Positions 49,822 to 59,900 of a stretch of 64,000 nt of DNA are shown in pieces. The stretch covers positions 62,001 through 126,000 of the forward strand of contig SCSX01000036.1 in the NCBI GenBank assembly GCA_004297825.1. The letters run 5' to 3'. Source of the stretch: Spirochaetota bacterium (GTDB taxonomy: Bacteria; Spirochaetota; UBA4802; UBA5368). The notes under the pieces were generated by a model that worked only from the letters and a program-made list of their open reading frames with translations, ran no database searches and was not told the DNA's origin. Each line of letters begins with the position of its first letter. Position 1 is the stretch's first letter. The translations under genes and the position numbers were made by a program.

Positions 49822-50025
49822 ATGAAAGAAGACACCATACGCTACGCGCTCTACATTCTCGGCATCATAACGGCACTCTACATAGTGGTCCGGTACGTGA
49901 TCCCGCTGGTATTCAAGATCGTCGCCGGGCTCATGGGCATCGTCTTCAACGTGGTCATATTCCTCGCCATCGTGTTCGGGGTGATATGGGGAATAGGATA
50001 TCTTTCGAAATCGATGCGCAGATAG
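49822..50025 (+). CDS. Small membrane protein, two TM segments
   Basis: A 67-residue protein, ATG at 49822 with GGGGGAAC before it. Two hydrophobic helices: YALYILGIITALYIVVRYVI and a C-terminal LMGIVFNVVIFLAIVFGVIW. No known family. It lies between htrA and the second class A PBP in the same direction and may help locate one of them; that is inference. Confidence 0.72.
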   Translation: MKEDTIRYALYILGIITALYIVVRYVIPLVFKIVAGLMGIVFNVVIFLAIVFGVIWGIGYLSKSMRR

Positions 50026-50061
50026 CGCGCATTCTTCATCATATAAGGACCGAGTTACGCC

Positions 50062-52350
50062 ATGGACGACCTGAATGCAAAAATCCTGAAGCTCGAGAAA
50101 ATCGCGCTCATCTCGCTTGCGGCTATATGCCTTATCGGCGGGATCATGTTCGGTTACGTGACGGCGCAGGTGAAGAATTTTTCCGGGATTAAGAATCTGC
50201 GCCAGTTTCAGCCGAGCCTTCCCTCGAAGCTCTACGACGTGAACGGGGAGCAGATATCCGAGCTCTTCCTCGAAAAGCGCGACCTGGTTCCCTACGAGAA
50301 GCTCCCGAAAAATCTGATCAACGCCTTCGTGGCCGCGGAGGACAGGGACTTTTACCGCCACTTTGGCATCAACCCGGCAGCGATCGTGCGCGCGATGGGG
50401 AAAAACCTGCTCGCGGGGCGCGTCGTGCAGGGGGGCTCCACGATCACCCAGCAGCTCGCCAAGCGCCTGTTCACCAGTCAGAAGCGTACCATCGCGCGCA
50501 AGGCGATCGAGGCCATACTCGCGCTGCAGATAGAAAAGAAGTTCTCGAAGGAAGAGATCCTCGAGATGTATTTCAACCAGATTTTCCTGGGACGGGGCTG
50601 CTACGGAATCTCCGCGGCGGCGCACCTGTTTTTCAATAAGGACGTCGCGTACCTCACCGTGGGGGAAAGCTCGGTGCTTGCCGCGCTTCCCTCGGCCCCC
50701 GGAAAATACTCGCCCCTCATCAACACGCATGAATCGTTCAAAAAGCACTGGGACACCCTGTCCCGCATGGTGGACGCGGGCTACCTGACCCAGGAAAAGG
50801 CGGAAAAGGTATATGCCGAATTCTGGCCCAAGTACGTCGACTCGATCAAAACCGAATACACCACGAAGACCGCCTACACCGGGAACCAGGACCTCGCGCC
50901 CTACTTCACCGACTACGTGCGGCAGATACTCACGGCGCGCTACGGAAGGGACGCGGTGTACAGCGAGGGCTTCAAGGTCTACACCACGCTAAACTTGAAA
51001 AGGCAGGAAATCGCTCAGCGCTATTTCCAGTCGGGGGTCGAGCGGCAGAACGAAATTTCCGAGCAGGCGAACAAGTTCGGGGAAGGCGCCGTCGACCGCG
51101 GGCTATTCGGCGCATATGGGGTGCTGTCGAGCGTATTCAGCCTGCCCCCCGTCCTCGTGAAGAACGACACCGAGACCATCTTCAAGAAGACCATGGTGGA
51201 CGAGCTCCTGGACTCGATCGACGTGCTCGCCCTTCTCACCGGCGCCGATGCGCCGCAGAAGACCATAGAAACATTCCGGTCCATAATATCGGGCATCTCC
51301 TCGACACTCAAGGTGGAGGGCGCCTTCATCGCGGTCGAGCCGCAGACGGGGCACATCACCTCCATGATCGGGGGATCGGGCTTCTCGGTGGACAACCAGT
51401 ATAACCGTGCCGTCCAGGCGCGCCGCCAGCCGGGCTCCGCGTTTAAGCCTTTCGTGTATGGCTCCGGCATCGAGGGCAAGATCATCCATCCCGGCACTAC
51501 GCTTCCCGACGCGCCCATAGTGGACATCGATTCGAGCGGGGAGACCTGGGCGCCCTCGAATTACGAGGGCAACTTCTCGGGGATGGTGAGCCTTTCGACG
51601 GCCCTCGCCGCTTCCATCAACGTGATCTCGGTGCGCATCTACGACCTCGTGGGCGCGGACCGCATCATCCAGTACGCGGCCAAGATGATGAAGGTCCCCG
51701 AATCGCGGTTCACGCCCGCCCCGGCGCTCGCGCTGGGATCGTCCGAGGTGACGCCGTTCGAGCTCTGCACGGGCTTCGCGATCTATGCCAACAGGGGAAG
51801 GGACGTGTTCCCCTACGCGGTCCGTTACGTCACCGACAGGGACGGCAACGAGCTTGCCAATATCGAAGAGGAAGTCGGCAACATCGTCGCCACCAAGGAA
51901 ATGGACGGGAGCATACAGGTCATCCCCGAATGGGTGGCCTACATCATGACCACCATGATGAAGGGGGTGATCGAGGGCGGGACCGCGACCGAGGCGATCC
52001 GCGGCCAGGCCGCCTTCAGCAAGGAGTGCGCGGGAAAAACCGGGACCACGTCGAACTGGTCGGACGCGTGGTTCTGCGGGTTCACGACCGACGTGTGCGC
52101 CGTGGTGTGGTTCGGCTACGACCGCGCGTTCATGTCGCTCGGGAAGCACCAGGCCGGGTCCGGGGTCGCGGCGCCGGTATGGGGCAATTATATGCGCGAA
52201 ATCTATAACGGGATGAAGGACCCGCATTTTAGCCCCCAGCCCGCCGGAACGGATTATGCGCCCAGCTACGGCGGGGCCGGCGAATTCAAGAAAATGAAGT
52301 CGGTGCTCGACGTTTATATGGAAAAGGAAGGGCTGAAGGAGAAACAGTGA
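50062..52350 (+). CDS. Class A penicillin-binding protein (PBP1A), second copy
   Basis: A 762-residue bifunctional peptidoglycan synthase. The TM anchor is LISLAAICLIGGIMFGYVTA. The GT51 domain has E-D-R-D-F-Y-R-H-F-G and GGSTITQQLAKRLF; the transpeptidase domain has G-S-A-F-K (catalytic Ser), S-I-N and K-T-G-T-T-S-N-W-S-D-A-W. As in the first copy, the interdomain insert is only ~100 residues and helical. The two proteins share domain order but differ in the C-terminal Cys cluster, which this copy lacks. Ribosome binding site AAGGA 11 bases upstream. Confidence 0.93.
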   Translation: MDDLNAKILKLEKIALISLAAICLIGGIMFGYVTAQVKNFSGIKNLRQFQPSLPSKLYDVNGEQISELFLEKRDLVPYEKLPKNLINAFVAAEDRDFYRHFGINPAAIVRAMGKNLLAGRVVQGGSTITQQLAKRLFTSQKRTIARKAIEAILALQIEKKFSKEEILEMYFNQIFLGRGCYGISAAAHLFFNKDVAYLTVGESSVLAALPSAPGKYSPLINTHESFKKHWDTLSRMVDAGYLTQEKAEKVYAEFWPKYVDSIKTEYTTKTAYTGNQDLAPYFTDYVRQILTARYGRDAVYSEGFKVYTTLNLKRQEIAQRYFQSGVERQNEISEQANKFGEGAVDRGLFGAYGVLSSVFSLPPVLVKNDTETIFKKTMVDELLDSIDVLALLTGADAPQKTIETFRSIISGISSTLKVEGAFIAVEPQTGHITSMIGGSGFSVDNQYNRAVQARRQPGSAFKPFVYGSGIEGKIIHPGTTLPDAPIVDIDSSGETWAPSNYEGNFSGMVSLSTALAASINVISVRIYDLVGADRIIQYAAKMMKVPESRFTPAPALALGSSEVTPFELCTGFAIYANRGRDVFPYAVRYVTDRDGNELANIEEEVGNIVATKEMDGSIQVIPEWVAYIMTTMMKGVIEGGTATEAIRGQAAFSKECAGKTGTTSNWSDAWFCGFTTDVCAVVWFGYDRAFMSLGKHQAGSGVAAPVWGNYMREIYNGMKDPHFSPQPAGTDYAPSYGGAGEFKKMKSVLDVYMEKEGLKEKQ

Positions 52351-52369
52351 CACTTTCGCAAATTTATTC

Positions 52370-52398
52370 TTGAAATGTGCAATTTTTCATGTTATAGT
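52370..52398 (+). promoter_or_regulatory. Strong sigma70-type promoter for carD
   Basis: TTGAAA (52370-52375), 17-base spacer, TATAGT (52393-52398). The position, ~60 bases upstream of the carD ATG with a T-rich transcription start area, and the lack of another gene between make it a good candidate. Confidence 0.65.
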
Positions 52399-52456
52399 AG
52401 GCTTCGTTTTTATAGTACATCCGGGGAAACTGGCATTATTCGTTTAGGAGTCATCC

Positions 52457-52936
52457 ATGTTCAAGGTCGGTGATAAGATCGTGTATCCGATGCACGGTGT
52501 GGGAAAAATAGAGGCGGTCGAGAAAAAGACCGTGCTGAAGCAGAGGGACAATTTTTACATAATTACCATCATCAACAGCGGGATGAAGGTGATGATTCCC
52601 GTCGAGAAGGCAGAGGCGATCGGGATACGGGCAATCATCTCAAAACGCGAGGTTTCAAAGGTCCTGCTGCTGCTGAAAAAGAAAGAGGTTATCACCGAGG
52701 ATGACTGGAAGCTCCGCTACCAGGGCAATATCGACAAGGTAAAAAGCGGGTCGATATACGAGGTGAGCGAGGTCGCGAGAGACCTGTACCGCCGCAGCAA
52801 GGAAAAGGAACTCTCGATCATGGAGCGCAAGCTCTATGAAAACGCCTACCAACTCGTGATTCACGAGATAGCCCTGGCGAAGGACGTGTCCATCGAAGAG
52901 GCGAGCAACATAGTATCGGAAGCCCTTTCCGCCTAG
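52457..52936 (+). CDS. carD: CarD/CdnL-family transcription regulator
   Basis: A 159-residue protein of the CarD family, which binds RNA polymerase beta and stabilises open complexes at housekeeping promoters. The N-terminal RNA-polymerase-interacting Tudor-like domain ([16 protein letters not shown]) is followed by a helical DNA-binding domain ([40 protein letters not shown]). GGAG lies upstream of the ATG. A sigma70 promoter precedes it and a terminator follows. It is next to a PIN/TRAM gene, an arrangement known in several phyla. Confidence 0.93.
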   Translation: MFKVGDKIVYPMHGVGKIEAVEKKTVLKQRDNFYIITIINSGMKVMIPVEKAEAIGIRAIISKREVSKVLLLLKKKEVITEDDWKLRYQGNIDKVKSGSIYEVSEVARDLYRRSKEKELSIMERKLYENAYQLVIHEIALAKDVSIEEASNIVSEALSA

Positions 52937-52953
52937 CGCCGTTCCCCAAACCC

Positions 52954-53025
52954 GAGCACGATTGAGCCGCGGATGAAAATCCGCGGCAGGTATGGCCTGT
53001 GCTCCCTTATTTTTATATTTTATTT
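52954..53025 (+). terminator. Terminator after carD
   Basis: An outer stem GAGCAC / GTGCTC (52954-52959, 52999-53004) encloses a 9-bp stem GCCGCGGAT / ATCCGCGGC with a GAAA tetraloop (52966-52987). This is followed by CCTTATTTTTATATTTTATTTT, a broken U-tract. Confidence 0.6.
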
Positions 53026-53060
53026 TAATGCACATTCACCCATAGAAGGAGCGGATTTAT

Positions 53061-54065
53061 ATGGTTACAATTTTAAGAGCATTTTTCATCTTTTCGAGCA
53101 CCGTTTTCACGGGTTGGTATTTTACCGGTTATTCATGGCAGGCGGCGCTTATAGGCGCCGTTGTCGCCGCGGTCGCGGCGCTGGCGCTCATCATCGTGAT
53201 CGAGTACATGACGCACACGGTTTCACCGCGGGTCATCCTCGCGGCCGCGCTGGGGCTCCTGGCCGGGCTGGTGATCGGTCATTTCCTCGCGATCGCGTTC
53301 ACCCAGATTCCCCTGGGATTGTCCGATACGGCGGCATCGGTGGCGCGCGCGCTCCTGTACCACGTCGTGGGCTTCGCCGTGATGCTCTTCTTCGTCATCA
53401 AGAGCGACGATATGCGGTTCCTGGACAAGCTTATCGCGGACCGGTCGGGGGAAGAGGGGGAGCGCGGGGCCAGTTACAAGATCCTGGACACGAGCGTGAT
53501 CATTGACGGCCGTATCGCCGATATCTGCGACTCAGGGTTCATCGAGGGAATACTGGTGATCCCGAACTTCGTGCTGAACGAGCTCCAGATGATCGCCGAT
53601 TCCGCCGACTCCATCAAGCGGAACCGCGGGCGCAGGGGGCTGGACATCCTGAACAAGATGCAGAAGGACCAGTCCATCATGGTCAAGATTTCGGACATGG
53701 ACTTCGCGGAGCTTTCGGAGGTTGACGCGAAGCTCGTGAAGCTCGCGAAGATAATGAAAGCGATCATCATCACCAACGATTTCAACCTGAACAAGGTCGC
53801 CGAGTTCCACGGCGTGCGCGTGCTCAACATCAACCAGCTCTCCAATGCCCTGAAGCCCATCGTGCTGCCCGGCGAGGAGATGCGCGTTGCCCTCATCAAG
53901 GAGGGAAAGGATCCCAACCAGGCGATCGGCTACCTGGACGACGGTACCATGGTCGTGGTGGAAAACGGCAGGCGCCGAATGGGCAACGAGGTCGAGGTGA
54001 CGGTGACCTCGGTGTTGCAGACGACCGCGGGGAGAATGATCTTTGCCCGGGTCGCGCAGGACTAG
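53061..54065 (+). CDS. Membrane-anchored PIN/TRAM domain protein
   Basis: A 334-residue protein with AAGGAG before the ATG. Four N-terminal TM helices (about 2-120) are followed by a cytoplasmic PIN ribonuclease domain (about 140-255). This has acidic residues in [12 protein letters not shown] and T-N-D-F-N-L, the D/E set of PIN nucleases. A TRAM RNA-binding domain (about 270-330; [10 protein letters not shown]) is at the C-terminus. The family is often called YacL. It overlaps the next gene by 23 bases. Confidence 0.9.
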   Translation: MVTILRAFFIFSSTVFTGWYFTGYSWQAALIGAVVAAVAALALIIVIEYMTHTVSPRVILAAALGLLAGLVIGHFLAIAFTQIPLGLSDTAASVARALLYHVVGFAVMLFFVIKSDDMRFLDKLIADRSGEEGERGASYKILDTSVIIDGRIADICDSGFIEGILVIPNFVLNELQMIADSADSIKRNRGRRGLDILNKMQKDQSIMVKISDMDFAELSEVDAKLVKLAKIMKAIIITNDFNLNKVAEFHGVRVLNINQLSNALKPIVLPGEEMRVALIKEGKDPNQAIGYLDDGTMVVVENGRRRMGNEVEVTVTSVLQTTAGRMIFARVAQD

Positions 54066-54666
54066 GCCGCGCGTCCTCGCGCTCTACGGCAGCCCCAGGA
54101 AAAAGGGACACAGCGCGCGCATTCACGACGCGTTCCTGGCCCCCCTGGCGGCCGTCGCATCGGTGAAACGAGTGCGCGTTCAGGGGCTCAACGTAAGCCC
54201 CTGCACCGCGTGCGGGCATTGTCGCGGGGGGCTTAGCTGCGTGTTCGACGACGACATGAGCGCGCTGTATGAAGAAATCGAGCGCGCACGGCTTATAAGT
54301 ATATCGGCCCCCGTATATTTTTCGGGGCTTCCGGGCGCCCTCAAGTGCGTGATCGACCGGTTCCAGGTTCTGTGGGAGGCGCGCGAACGCGGCGAGAAGC
54401 GTCCGGTGCCGGGAGAGGGGTTTTTTATAAGCGTTTCCGGCGCGGAATACCGCAACGTGTTTCTTCCCTCGGTCACGACGATCCGGCATTTTTTCAATTC
54501 GCTGGGTATCGCTTACCGCGAAAAGAATTTCCTGCTCTTTCCCGCCGTCGAGGAAAAGTGGAAGGGACAGCTTCCCGGCGAATGGCTCACGCGCGCGAGT
54601 GCCGCGGGGGAGCGGTACGCGCGCGCCCTCCTGTCCGATACCCCGGGTTCCGCACCCTCCTCATAA
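54043..54666 (+). CDS. NADPH-dependent FMN reductase/flavodoxin-fold protein
   Basis: A 207-residue flavoprotein starting with TTG at 54043 (23-base overlap with the PIN/TRAM gene; a GGGAG lies upstream). Motifs: [13 protein letters not shown] (FMN phosphate loop), C-T-A-C-G-H-C (Cys pair plus) and [11 protein letters not shown] (FMN isoalloxazine). It resembles iron-sulfur flavoproteins but has only a short cysteine cluster. Likely an NAD(P)H-dependent reductase of quinones, metals or nitro-compounds. Confidence 0.85.
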   Translation: MPGSRRTRPRVLALYGSPRKKGHSARIHDAFLAPLAAVASVKRVRVQGLNVSPCTACGHCRGGLSCVFDDDMSALYEEIERARLISISAPVYFSGLPGALKCVIDRFQVLWEARERGEKRPVPGEGFFISVSGAEYRNVFLPSVTTIRHFFNSLGIAYREKNFLLFPAVEEKWKGQLPGEWLTRASAAGERYARALLSDTPGSAPSS

Positions 54667-54672
54667 ATTAAA

Positions 54673-54699
54673 TTGACCCCGCAGGTTTCGCGATAGTAT
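54673..54699 (+). promoter_or_regulatory. Weak candidate promoter upstream of the ACT/malic-enzyme-like gene
   Basis: TTGACC (54673-54678) and TAGTAT (54694-54699) with a 15-base spacer, shorter than ideal. It lies 130 bases before the ATG at 54826. Confidence 0.3.
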
Positions 54700-54825
54700 C
54701 ATCGACCCGGAACGAGGTGCGGCCCGCGCCGTCCCCCTGCAGTGCTGAATTCCGCGCGGCTGTTTGTCGATGATGTGAATAACGGGGAATACGGACCGGA
54801 TGTAAATACCAGCGGAAGGTTAATT

Positions 54826-56100
54826 ATGAAAATCATCGTTACCGTCACCCTGCAGGTAAAAAGGGGAAGCCTGCCCTATATCGTGGGGGAGATCCACGCA
54901 CGGGGCTGCGAGCTGCAGCGAAGCGTGCGCAGGGAATGCACCCAGGACAGCGAGGTGTTCGATCTCGAGATAATCGCCGGGGACAATCAGGCGCTCAATG
55001 GCCTCATCGAGGAGATAACCCAGCAGAAATCGGGTTCCAGGCTCATACAGATCGAAAACCTGCTCGAGGACAGCATCGTCGGGGGGATGCTTCGCGTGTC
55101 GGGAAAGCTCGCGATCGAATCCCCCGACGATTACGACACGAAGCTTCTCGGGGCGACGGGACTGCTGTTCGACAAGATATCCCAGGGGAGGGGAACGGAA
55201 TATTCCGGCATAGCGCGCTCGGTGCTCTTCCTGTCGGCGATGAAATCGCGCGCGGATGCGCAGGCGGACCGGCTGTATCAGCGGCACGCGGGGCTCGAGA
55301 GGGATTGTGTCATATTCAACCTCTTTACGGGAATGAACGCCTACCCGCTCATCGTACGCTATGTCCAGATGGAAGACCTTATCCGCACCATCCAGGCGGT
55401 GTCCCCGGGATTCGCGGCGGTGCGCGTAGTCGAGGCGGAGGAGATGGACGATGTGACCGATTTCGACCAGTTGCGCGACTGTATCGACGTCCCGGTCCTC
55501 TCCGCCGCGACCGACGAGATGCCCCTGTGCATGCTCGCGGAAATCATCACCATGGTGGAAAAAAGCCGGATGGAGTTCTATGAATGCAACCTGGGCATGA
55601 TAGGCATCACCGCGAGCGCGCTCAGGCTTACGCGCATGCTGCTTTCGCTGGGTTGTCCACGGGTGCTGGGTTACGACAACAACGAAAAGCTCATGATGCT
55701 GTTCGAGAAATCGGGCGGACTCGCGACCACGCCGGAGAATATCTTCAATAATTCCGACGTCGTGATACTGAACAAGAACCATTTCACCGTGGACGACCTG
55801 CACCGGATACGCAGCGGGCAGAAATTCCTCTCCCTCATAGAGGAGGACCTTCTCGAGAAAAATATCATCGCCGACAAAGGGATTCGCACCCACGTGACGC
55901 GCGACCAGTTGGACACCTCCCTGGTTTTTCCCGGCCTCTTGCGCGGCATGATCAAGAGCCGCCGCGAGTCGTACGATAACGATACGCTGATAGAGCTCGC
56001 GCGAAGGCTTAAAAATATCCGCGCCAAGGAAGGGAATGTGTATACCCCGATGGGCGGGATCCACGCGAGGATCGAGGAGATCGTGTGCGCGGAGCTTTGA
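54826..56100 (+). CDS. ACT-domain protein with degenerate malic-enzyme-like fold
   Basis: 424 residues from the ATG at 54826 (GGAAGG upstream; the frame to 54742 is unsupported). Residues 1-75 look like an ACT domain (KIIVTVTLQVKRG, SLPYIVGEIHARGCE). Residues ~115-220 follow the N-terminal fold of malic enzymes (DCVIFNLFTGMNAYPLIVRY, LIRTIQAVSPGF). From about 245 a Rossmann-like segment appears (GMIGITASALRLTRMLLSLG, then V-L-G-Y-D-N-N). The glycine-rich dinucleotide loop and the catalytic Lys/Tyr of malic enzyme are not evident, so it may be a sensor or regulatory relative rather than an enzyme. Function is not assigned. Confidence 0.62.
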   Translation: MKIIVTVTLQVKRGSLPYIVGEIHARGCELQRSVRRECTQDSEVFDLEIIAGDNQALNGLIEEITQQKSGSRLIQIENLLEDSIVGGMLRVSGKLAIESPDDYDTKLLGATGLLFDKISQGRGTEYSGIARSVLFLSAMKSRADAQADRLYQRHAGLERDCVIFNLFTGMNAYPLIVRYVQMEDLIRTIQAVSPGFAAVRVVEAEEMDDVTDFDQLRDCIDVPVLSAATDEMPLCMLAEIITMVEKSRMEFYECNLGMIGITASALRLTRMLLSLGCPRVLGYDNNEKLMMLFEKSGGLATTPENIFNNSDVVILNKNHFTVDDLHRIRSGQKFLSLIEEDLLEKNIIADKGIRTHVTRDQLDTSLVFPGLLRGMIKSRRESYDNDTLIELARRLKNIRAKEGNVYTPMGGIHARIEEIVCAEL

Positions 56101-56101
56101 A

Positions 56102-56875
56102 TCAGGGCGCCGCGATGACTGTCCAGCGCAGGCTGTCATAGCTGAATATGCGGCACCGGCGCGATTTGCCCGCCTGGAGTATCGAGCCGTGCGTGCACAG
56201 CGCCTCGGGCGAGGCCCTGTCGTCGGTGATGAGCGGGTTCAGGACGAGCTCCTTTCGTGAATCGACCCTTACGATGCCGTCTGCGCTGGCGATGGTCGTA
56301 TCGGCCCCCGCCACCCCGAGGAGTCTTTCCATGTCGACCTGCAGGATGAAAACCCCTTTGATCTCCCCGCCTTGAAAAACATTTCCCGCGATGAGCATGC
56401 GGAAAAGGCCCGAGCTCCGGGGAAACTCGGTCACGTCCTCGACATGCAGCGGCGTCTTCCTGTTCGAGAAGCATCGTCCCAGGGGACTCTCCGGTTTGAA
56501 GTGCCGGATGTTTTTGGCGAACAGGTCGTCGTTGTCCCTGGTGTACACGACCATGCCGTGTGCGTTGATGAGGATGAAGTCCGAATAATTGCCCTGCGTG
56601 ACCGCGCGTATCATCTCCGTGATGCCCTCGCGCTCGAGGAGGTAGAACCGGTCGCCCCCCTCGTTCATTTTCTGCAGATGCGTGAGATTGTCTATGAGCG
56701 CGCGTTTCTCGATGACCGCGGTCGCATGCGCCATGTCCTGTTCGCAGAGCGCGAAGAAATCCCTCAACGGGTCTCCCGAGCCGGAATCGTCGGGCCTGGC
56801 GGTGTGCGCCCCCGTCCCGCACGCGCATTGGACCGCGAGTATCGCAAGCGCAAGGACTCGTGCGGGTTTATTCAT
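56102..56875 (-). CDS. Cache-type sensory lipoprotein
   Basis: A 257-residue lipoprotein (MNKPARVLALAILAVQC, lipobox A-V-Q-C, further Cys19) with GGAGG upstream. Helix ~45-80 (a long Ala/Glu-rich helix ending in LIDNLTHLQKMNEG) is followed by a PAS/Cache-like alpha/beta domain (YSDFILINAHGMVVYTRDND, GVFILQVDMERLLGVAG). This is the extracytoplasmic part of many receptors, but no TM or signalling domain follows. It may be a soluble or membrane-tethered ligand sensor that works with a separate receptor. Its stop touches that of the ACT-domain gene. Confidence 0.75.
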   Translation of the reverse strand: MNKPARVLALAILAVQCACGTGAHTARPDDSGSGDPLRDFFALCEQDMAHATAVIEKRALIDNLTHLQKMNEGGDRFYLLEREGITEMIRAVTQGNYSDFILINAHGMVVYTRDNDDLFAKNIRHFKPESPLGRCFSNRKTPLHVEDVTEFPRSSGLFRMLIAGNVFQGGEIKGVFILQVDMERLLGVAGADTTIASADGIVRVDSRKELVLNPLITDDRASPEALCTHGSILQAGKSRRCRIFSYDSLRWTVIAAP

Positions 56876-56954
56876 GAGACGGCCTCCGGACGGAATTGCT
56901 GGTGGCGAAGTTTCACCGCTTGAAAGATTGCATACCTGTACCTACAATATCTGC

Positions 56955-59900
56955 CTAATAGAGTATTTTCTCAACCCCCTTTTTCTTCACGCTCCGCATA
57001 AATTGTTTCTTCCAGCCGATTCCCAGGAAGGTTTCCGCGGCGTACACGACGAGCGCGCGCGCCGTCACCCTGGTTCCCTCGTCGATCCGGGAAAGGCCCT
57101 GGACGCAACTGGGGCATGTCGTGAGCACCGTGCAGCGGCGGCCCGGGCTTTCGCGCACGATGCCCGCCGCCTTGCGTTCCCTGAGAAGGTTCGATATCTC
57201 AGGGGTCGAGAGCGCGAGCGTGCCCCCCTCGCCGCAGCAGCGGGGCACCATCACCGGCGATGCGCCGAATAGCGACTCGAATGTTTTGGACGCCCCCAGG
57301 TTCTTGAGCGGGGTATGACAGGGCTCGTGGTAGAGAATTTTCAGGCCGTTCCTTACGGACGAGTACAATCCCTCCGACGCGAGGTATTCGTTGATATCCA
57401 TGAGCGCGGCGCCGTTGAAAATGTTTTCTATTTCATATTTCTCGAGCATCTCGAAACAGGTGCCGCAGGAGACGAGCACGTGCCGGATTTCCATGTAGCC
57501 GAGCATGTCGGCGATACGGTGCATCATCACGCGGTTCTCATAGCTTTTCATATCGGCGGCGGCGGTCCTGCCGTTGGCCAGGAGCGGGTACCCGCAGCAG
57601 AGGTACTCGGGAAGGATCACGATGCGCACACCCGCGTGGTAGAGCAGCGCGATGGTCGCGATGCTTATCTCCGGGAACATGCGCTCGGATCCGCACCCGG
57701 GGAAGTAGACGACGCTCCCCTTTACGGGGACGTCGGGATTTTCGAACACGCAGAAGGTCCCGGAGCCCTTGATGCCCAGGAGCTCGCGGAGCGTCCTGTC
57801 CCCCGAGCGCGGGAGCCGGCCCTTGAGCATCGCGGTCGTACGCGGCGCGAGCGCGCCCGCGAGGGCGCGCACCGGTTTCACGGCATAGTGCGCCGTTCTC
57901 TGCGCCGCATAGCCCGCCTTGAGAAGCGCGAGCCGGAAGAACTTGTTGGCGTAATAGCCCCTGCGCCTCAGGTAGTAGAGCGTGAGCCAGGTGACGAGCT
58001 TGAACTTGGCCTTCCGGCGCTGGAACATGAGATCGCGGATGTCGAGCGTGATGTTCCCGAAGTCGATCTTCACGGGGCAGGGTACGCTGCACTTGTGGCA
58101 CATGGTGCAGTGGTCGGAAATCTCCCTGAGCTTCTTGAAATGCCGGAAAGAGAGCGACTTGGACGTCTGCGCGTCGTAGAGCACGGCCTCGGTGATGAGC
58201 GCGACGCCCAGTATCTTGTTGCGCGGGTTATAGAACATGGTGCCGCGGGGGTAGTGCGTGTTGCAGGTCGATTTGCACTTGCCGCATCTCACGCACGCCG
58301 CGATGGACGCGGACAGGCTTTCGATGTCGGCGGCCTTGAGGATGAACGCCTCGAGCTCGAGCAGGTTGAAGGACGGCGTGTATACCATGTGCAGGGGGAA
58401 ATCGGGATCGAGCTTGCCGGGGTTGAACAGGTTCCCGGGATCCGCATCGCGCTTGTACGCGGCATACGCGTCAAGCACCTCGCGTCCGATATACTTGAGT
58501 TTCGTGAGACCGATCCCGTGCTCGCCGGACACGACCCCGCCCAGCCGGACCGCCTCCCGCATGACGGCGCCCGCCGTCTCGTCGGCCTCGCGCATCATGA
58601 GGTAGTCGTTCGAATGAACGGGTATGTTGACGTGCACGTTCCCGTCGCCCGCGTGCATGTGCGTGGCAATGATGATCCGGCGCGTACGCTCCGCGGCCGC
58701 GAGGGTCTCGAATTCGCGGATGAGCTCGGCGTAGCCGTGAAAGGATTTCGGGAACGCGCCCAGGACGTCTTCTTCGACGGAGACGAGTATCTGCCCGTCC
58801 CGGTCCTTATCCGGAAGGCCGCCCTCAAGTCCCGCGAGACAGCCGCGGCACCGGTCCCTGATCTCCGTTACCCGGTGCGCGAAGGCGTCCAGTTTAGCCT
58901 CGGGGGCGCCGCTCTTTCCCGACCTTTTGCACGTGAGAAGGAACTCGACGATGCGCTCCGTGAGGCGCAGGTCGTTGGCGATCTCCTTCTCGATGTTCAG
59001 CCGCTCGATATAGTCGGCGAATTCGGGGAGCCGCTCGAGGGGTATGACCACGTCCTCGTTAAGCTTGAACGCGTTCGTGTGGCGCGCGATGGCCCCCAGG
59101 TTCTTGCGGTCCTTCCAGAAGAGCGCGCCCTCCGCGTCGCTTTCCGCGATGAAGCCCTCCGTGTTGTAGGGCCGCACGAGGTCCAGAACGTGCGTTCCCG
59201 CCTTATCGAGCGCGTCCCTGTCATTTCCCTCGACGTCGACCAGGAGCACGGCCTTTGGTATTTCCGTGCGCGCGGACTTGTTGCGGTAATTTATCGCGAG
59301 CACGTATTTCTCGTCGAAGTGCTCCAGCGCGGTGAGGAAGGCCGTCCCGCCGTCCCGGAACGCCGCGGTGATGTCGACGATTGCGCGCGCGGCGTTGACG
59401 AGATCGCTGCCGAAAAATTCAAGGCAGATCGTCTTCCTGAACGCGAACGGGCGATAGAGCACGAAGCACGCCGATACGATGATTCCGTCTCCCCCCTCTT
59501 TCTGCACGCCCGGAAGTCCGCCCAGCGCCTTGTTCGTGATGTCCTTGCCGAGCCCCTTGCGGCGGACGTCGGTCCCGGAGAGGGTGATCGTTTTTAAAAC
59601 CTCGCCGGACCCTGATCCCGCGTCGCGCACGTCGAAGACCACCAGGTCCCCCGGCTCGATCTTGCGGTGTGGATGATCGCGCCGCGTCACCTCGAGCGTC
59701 CTCCCGGCGGCGTCCACGATCAGGAAGGAATAGAGGTTGTCTATCGCGGTGCCCCACATTACGCATTTCTTCCCCCCCGCGTTCTCGGCGATGTTGCCGC
59801 CTATCGTGGAGGCCCACGCCGAGGTGGGATCGGTGGCGAAGATATAATCGTGGCGGGCGCAATACTCGATAACGTCGTCGGTGACGGCGCCGGCCTCGAC

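Noticed and set aside
57315-59597. 760-residue plus-strand reading frame opposite the FAD/Fe-S dehydrogenase
   Set aside because: Antisense shadow of a clearly recognised gene with conserved motifs.
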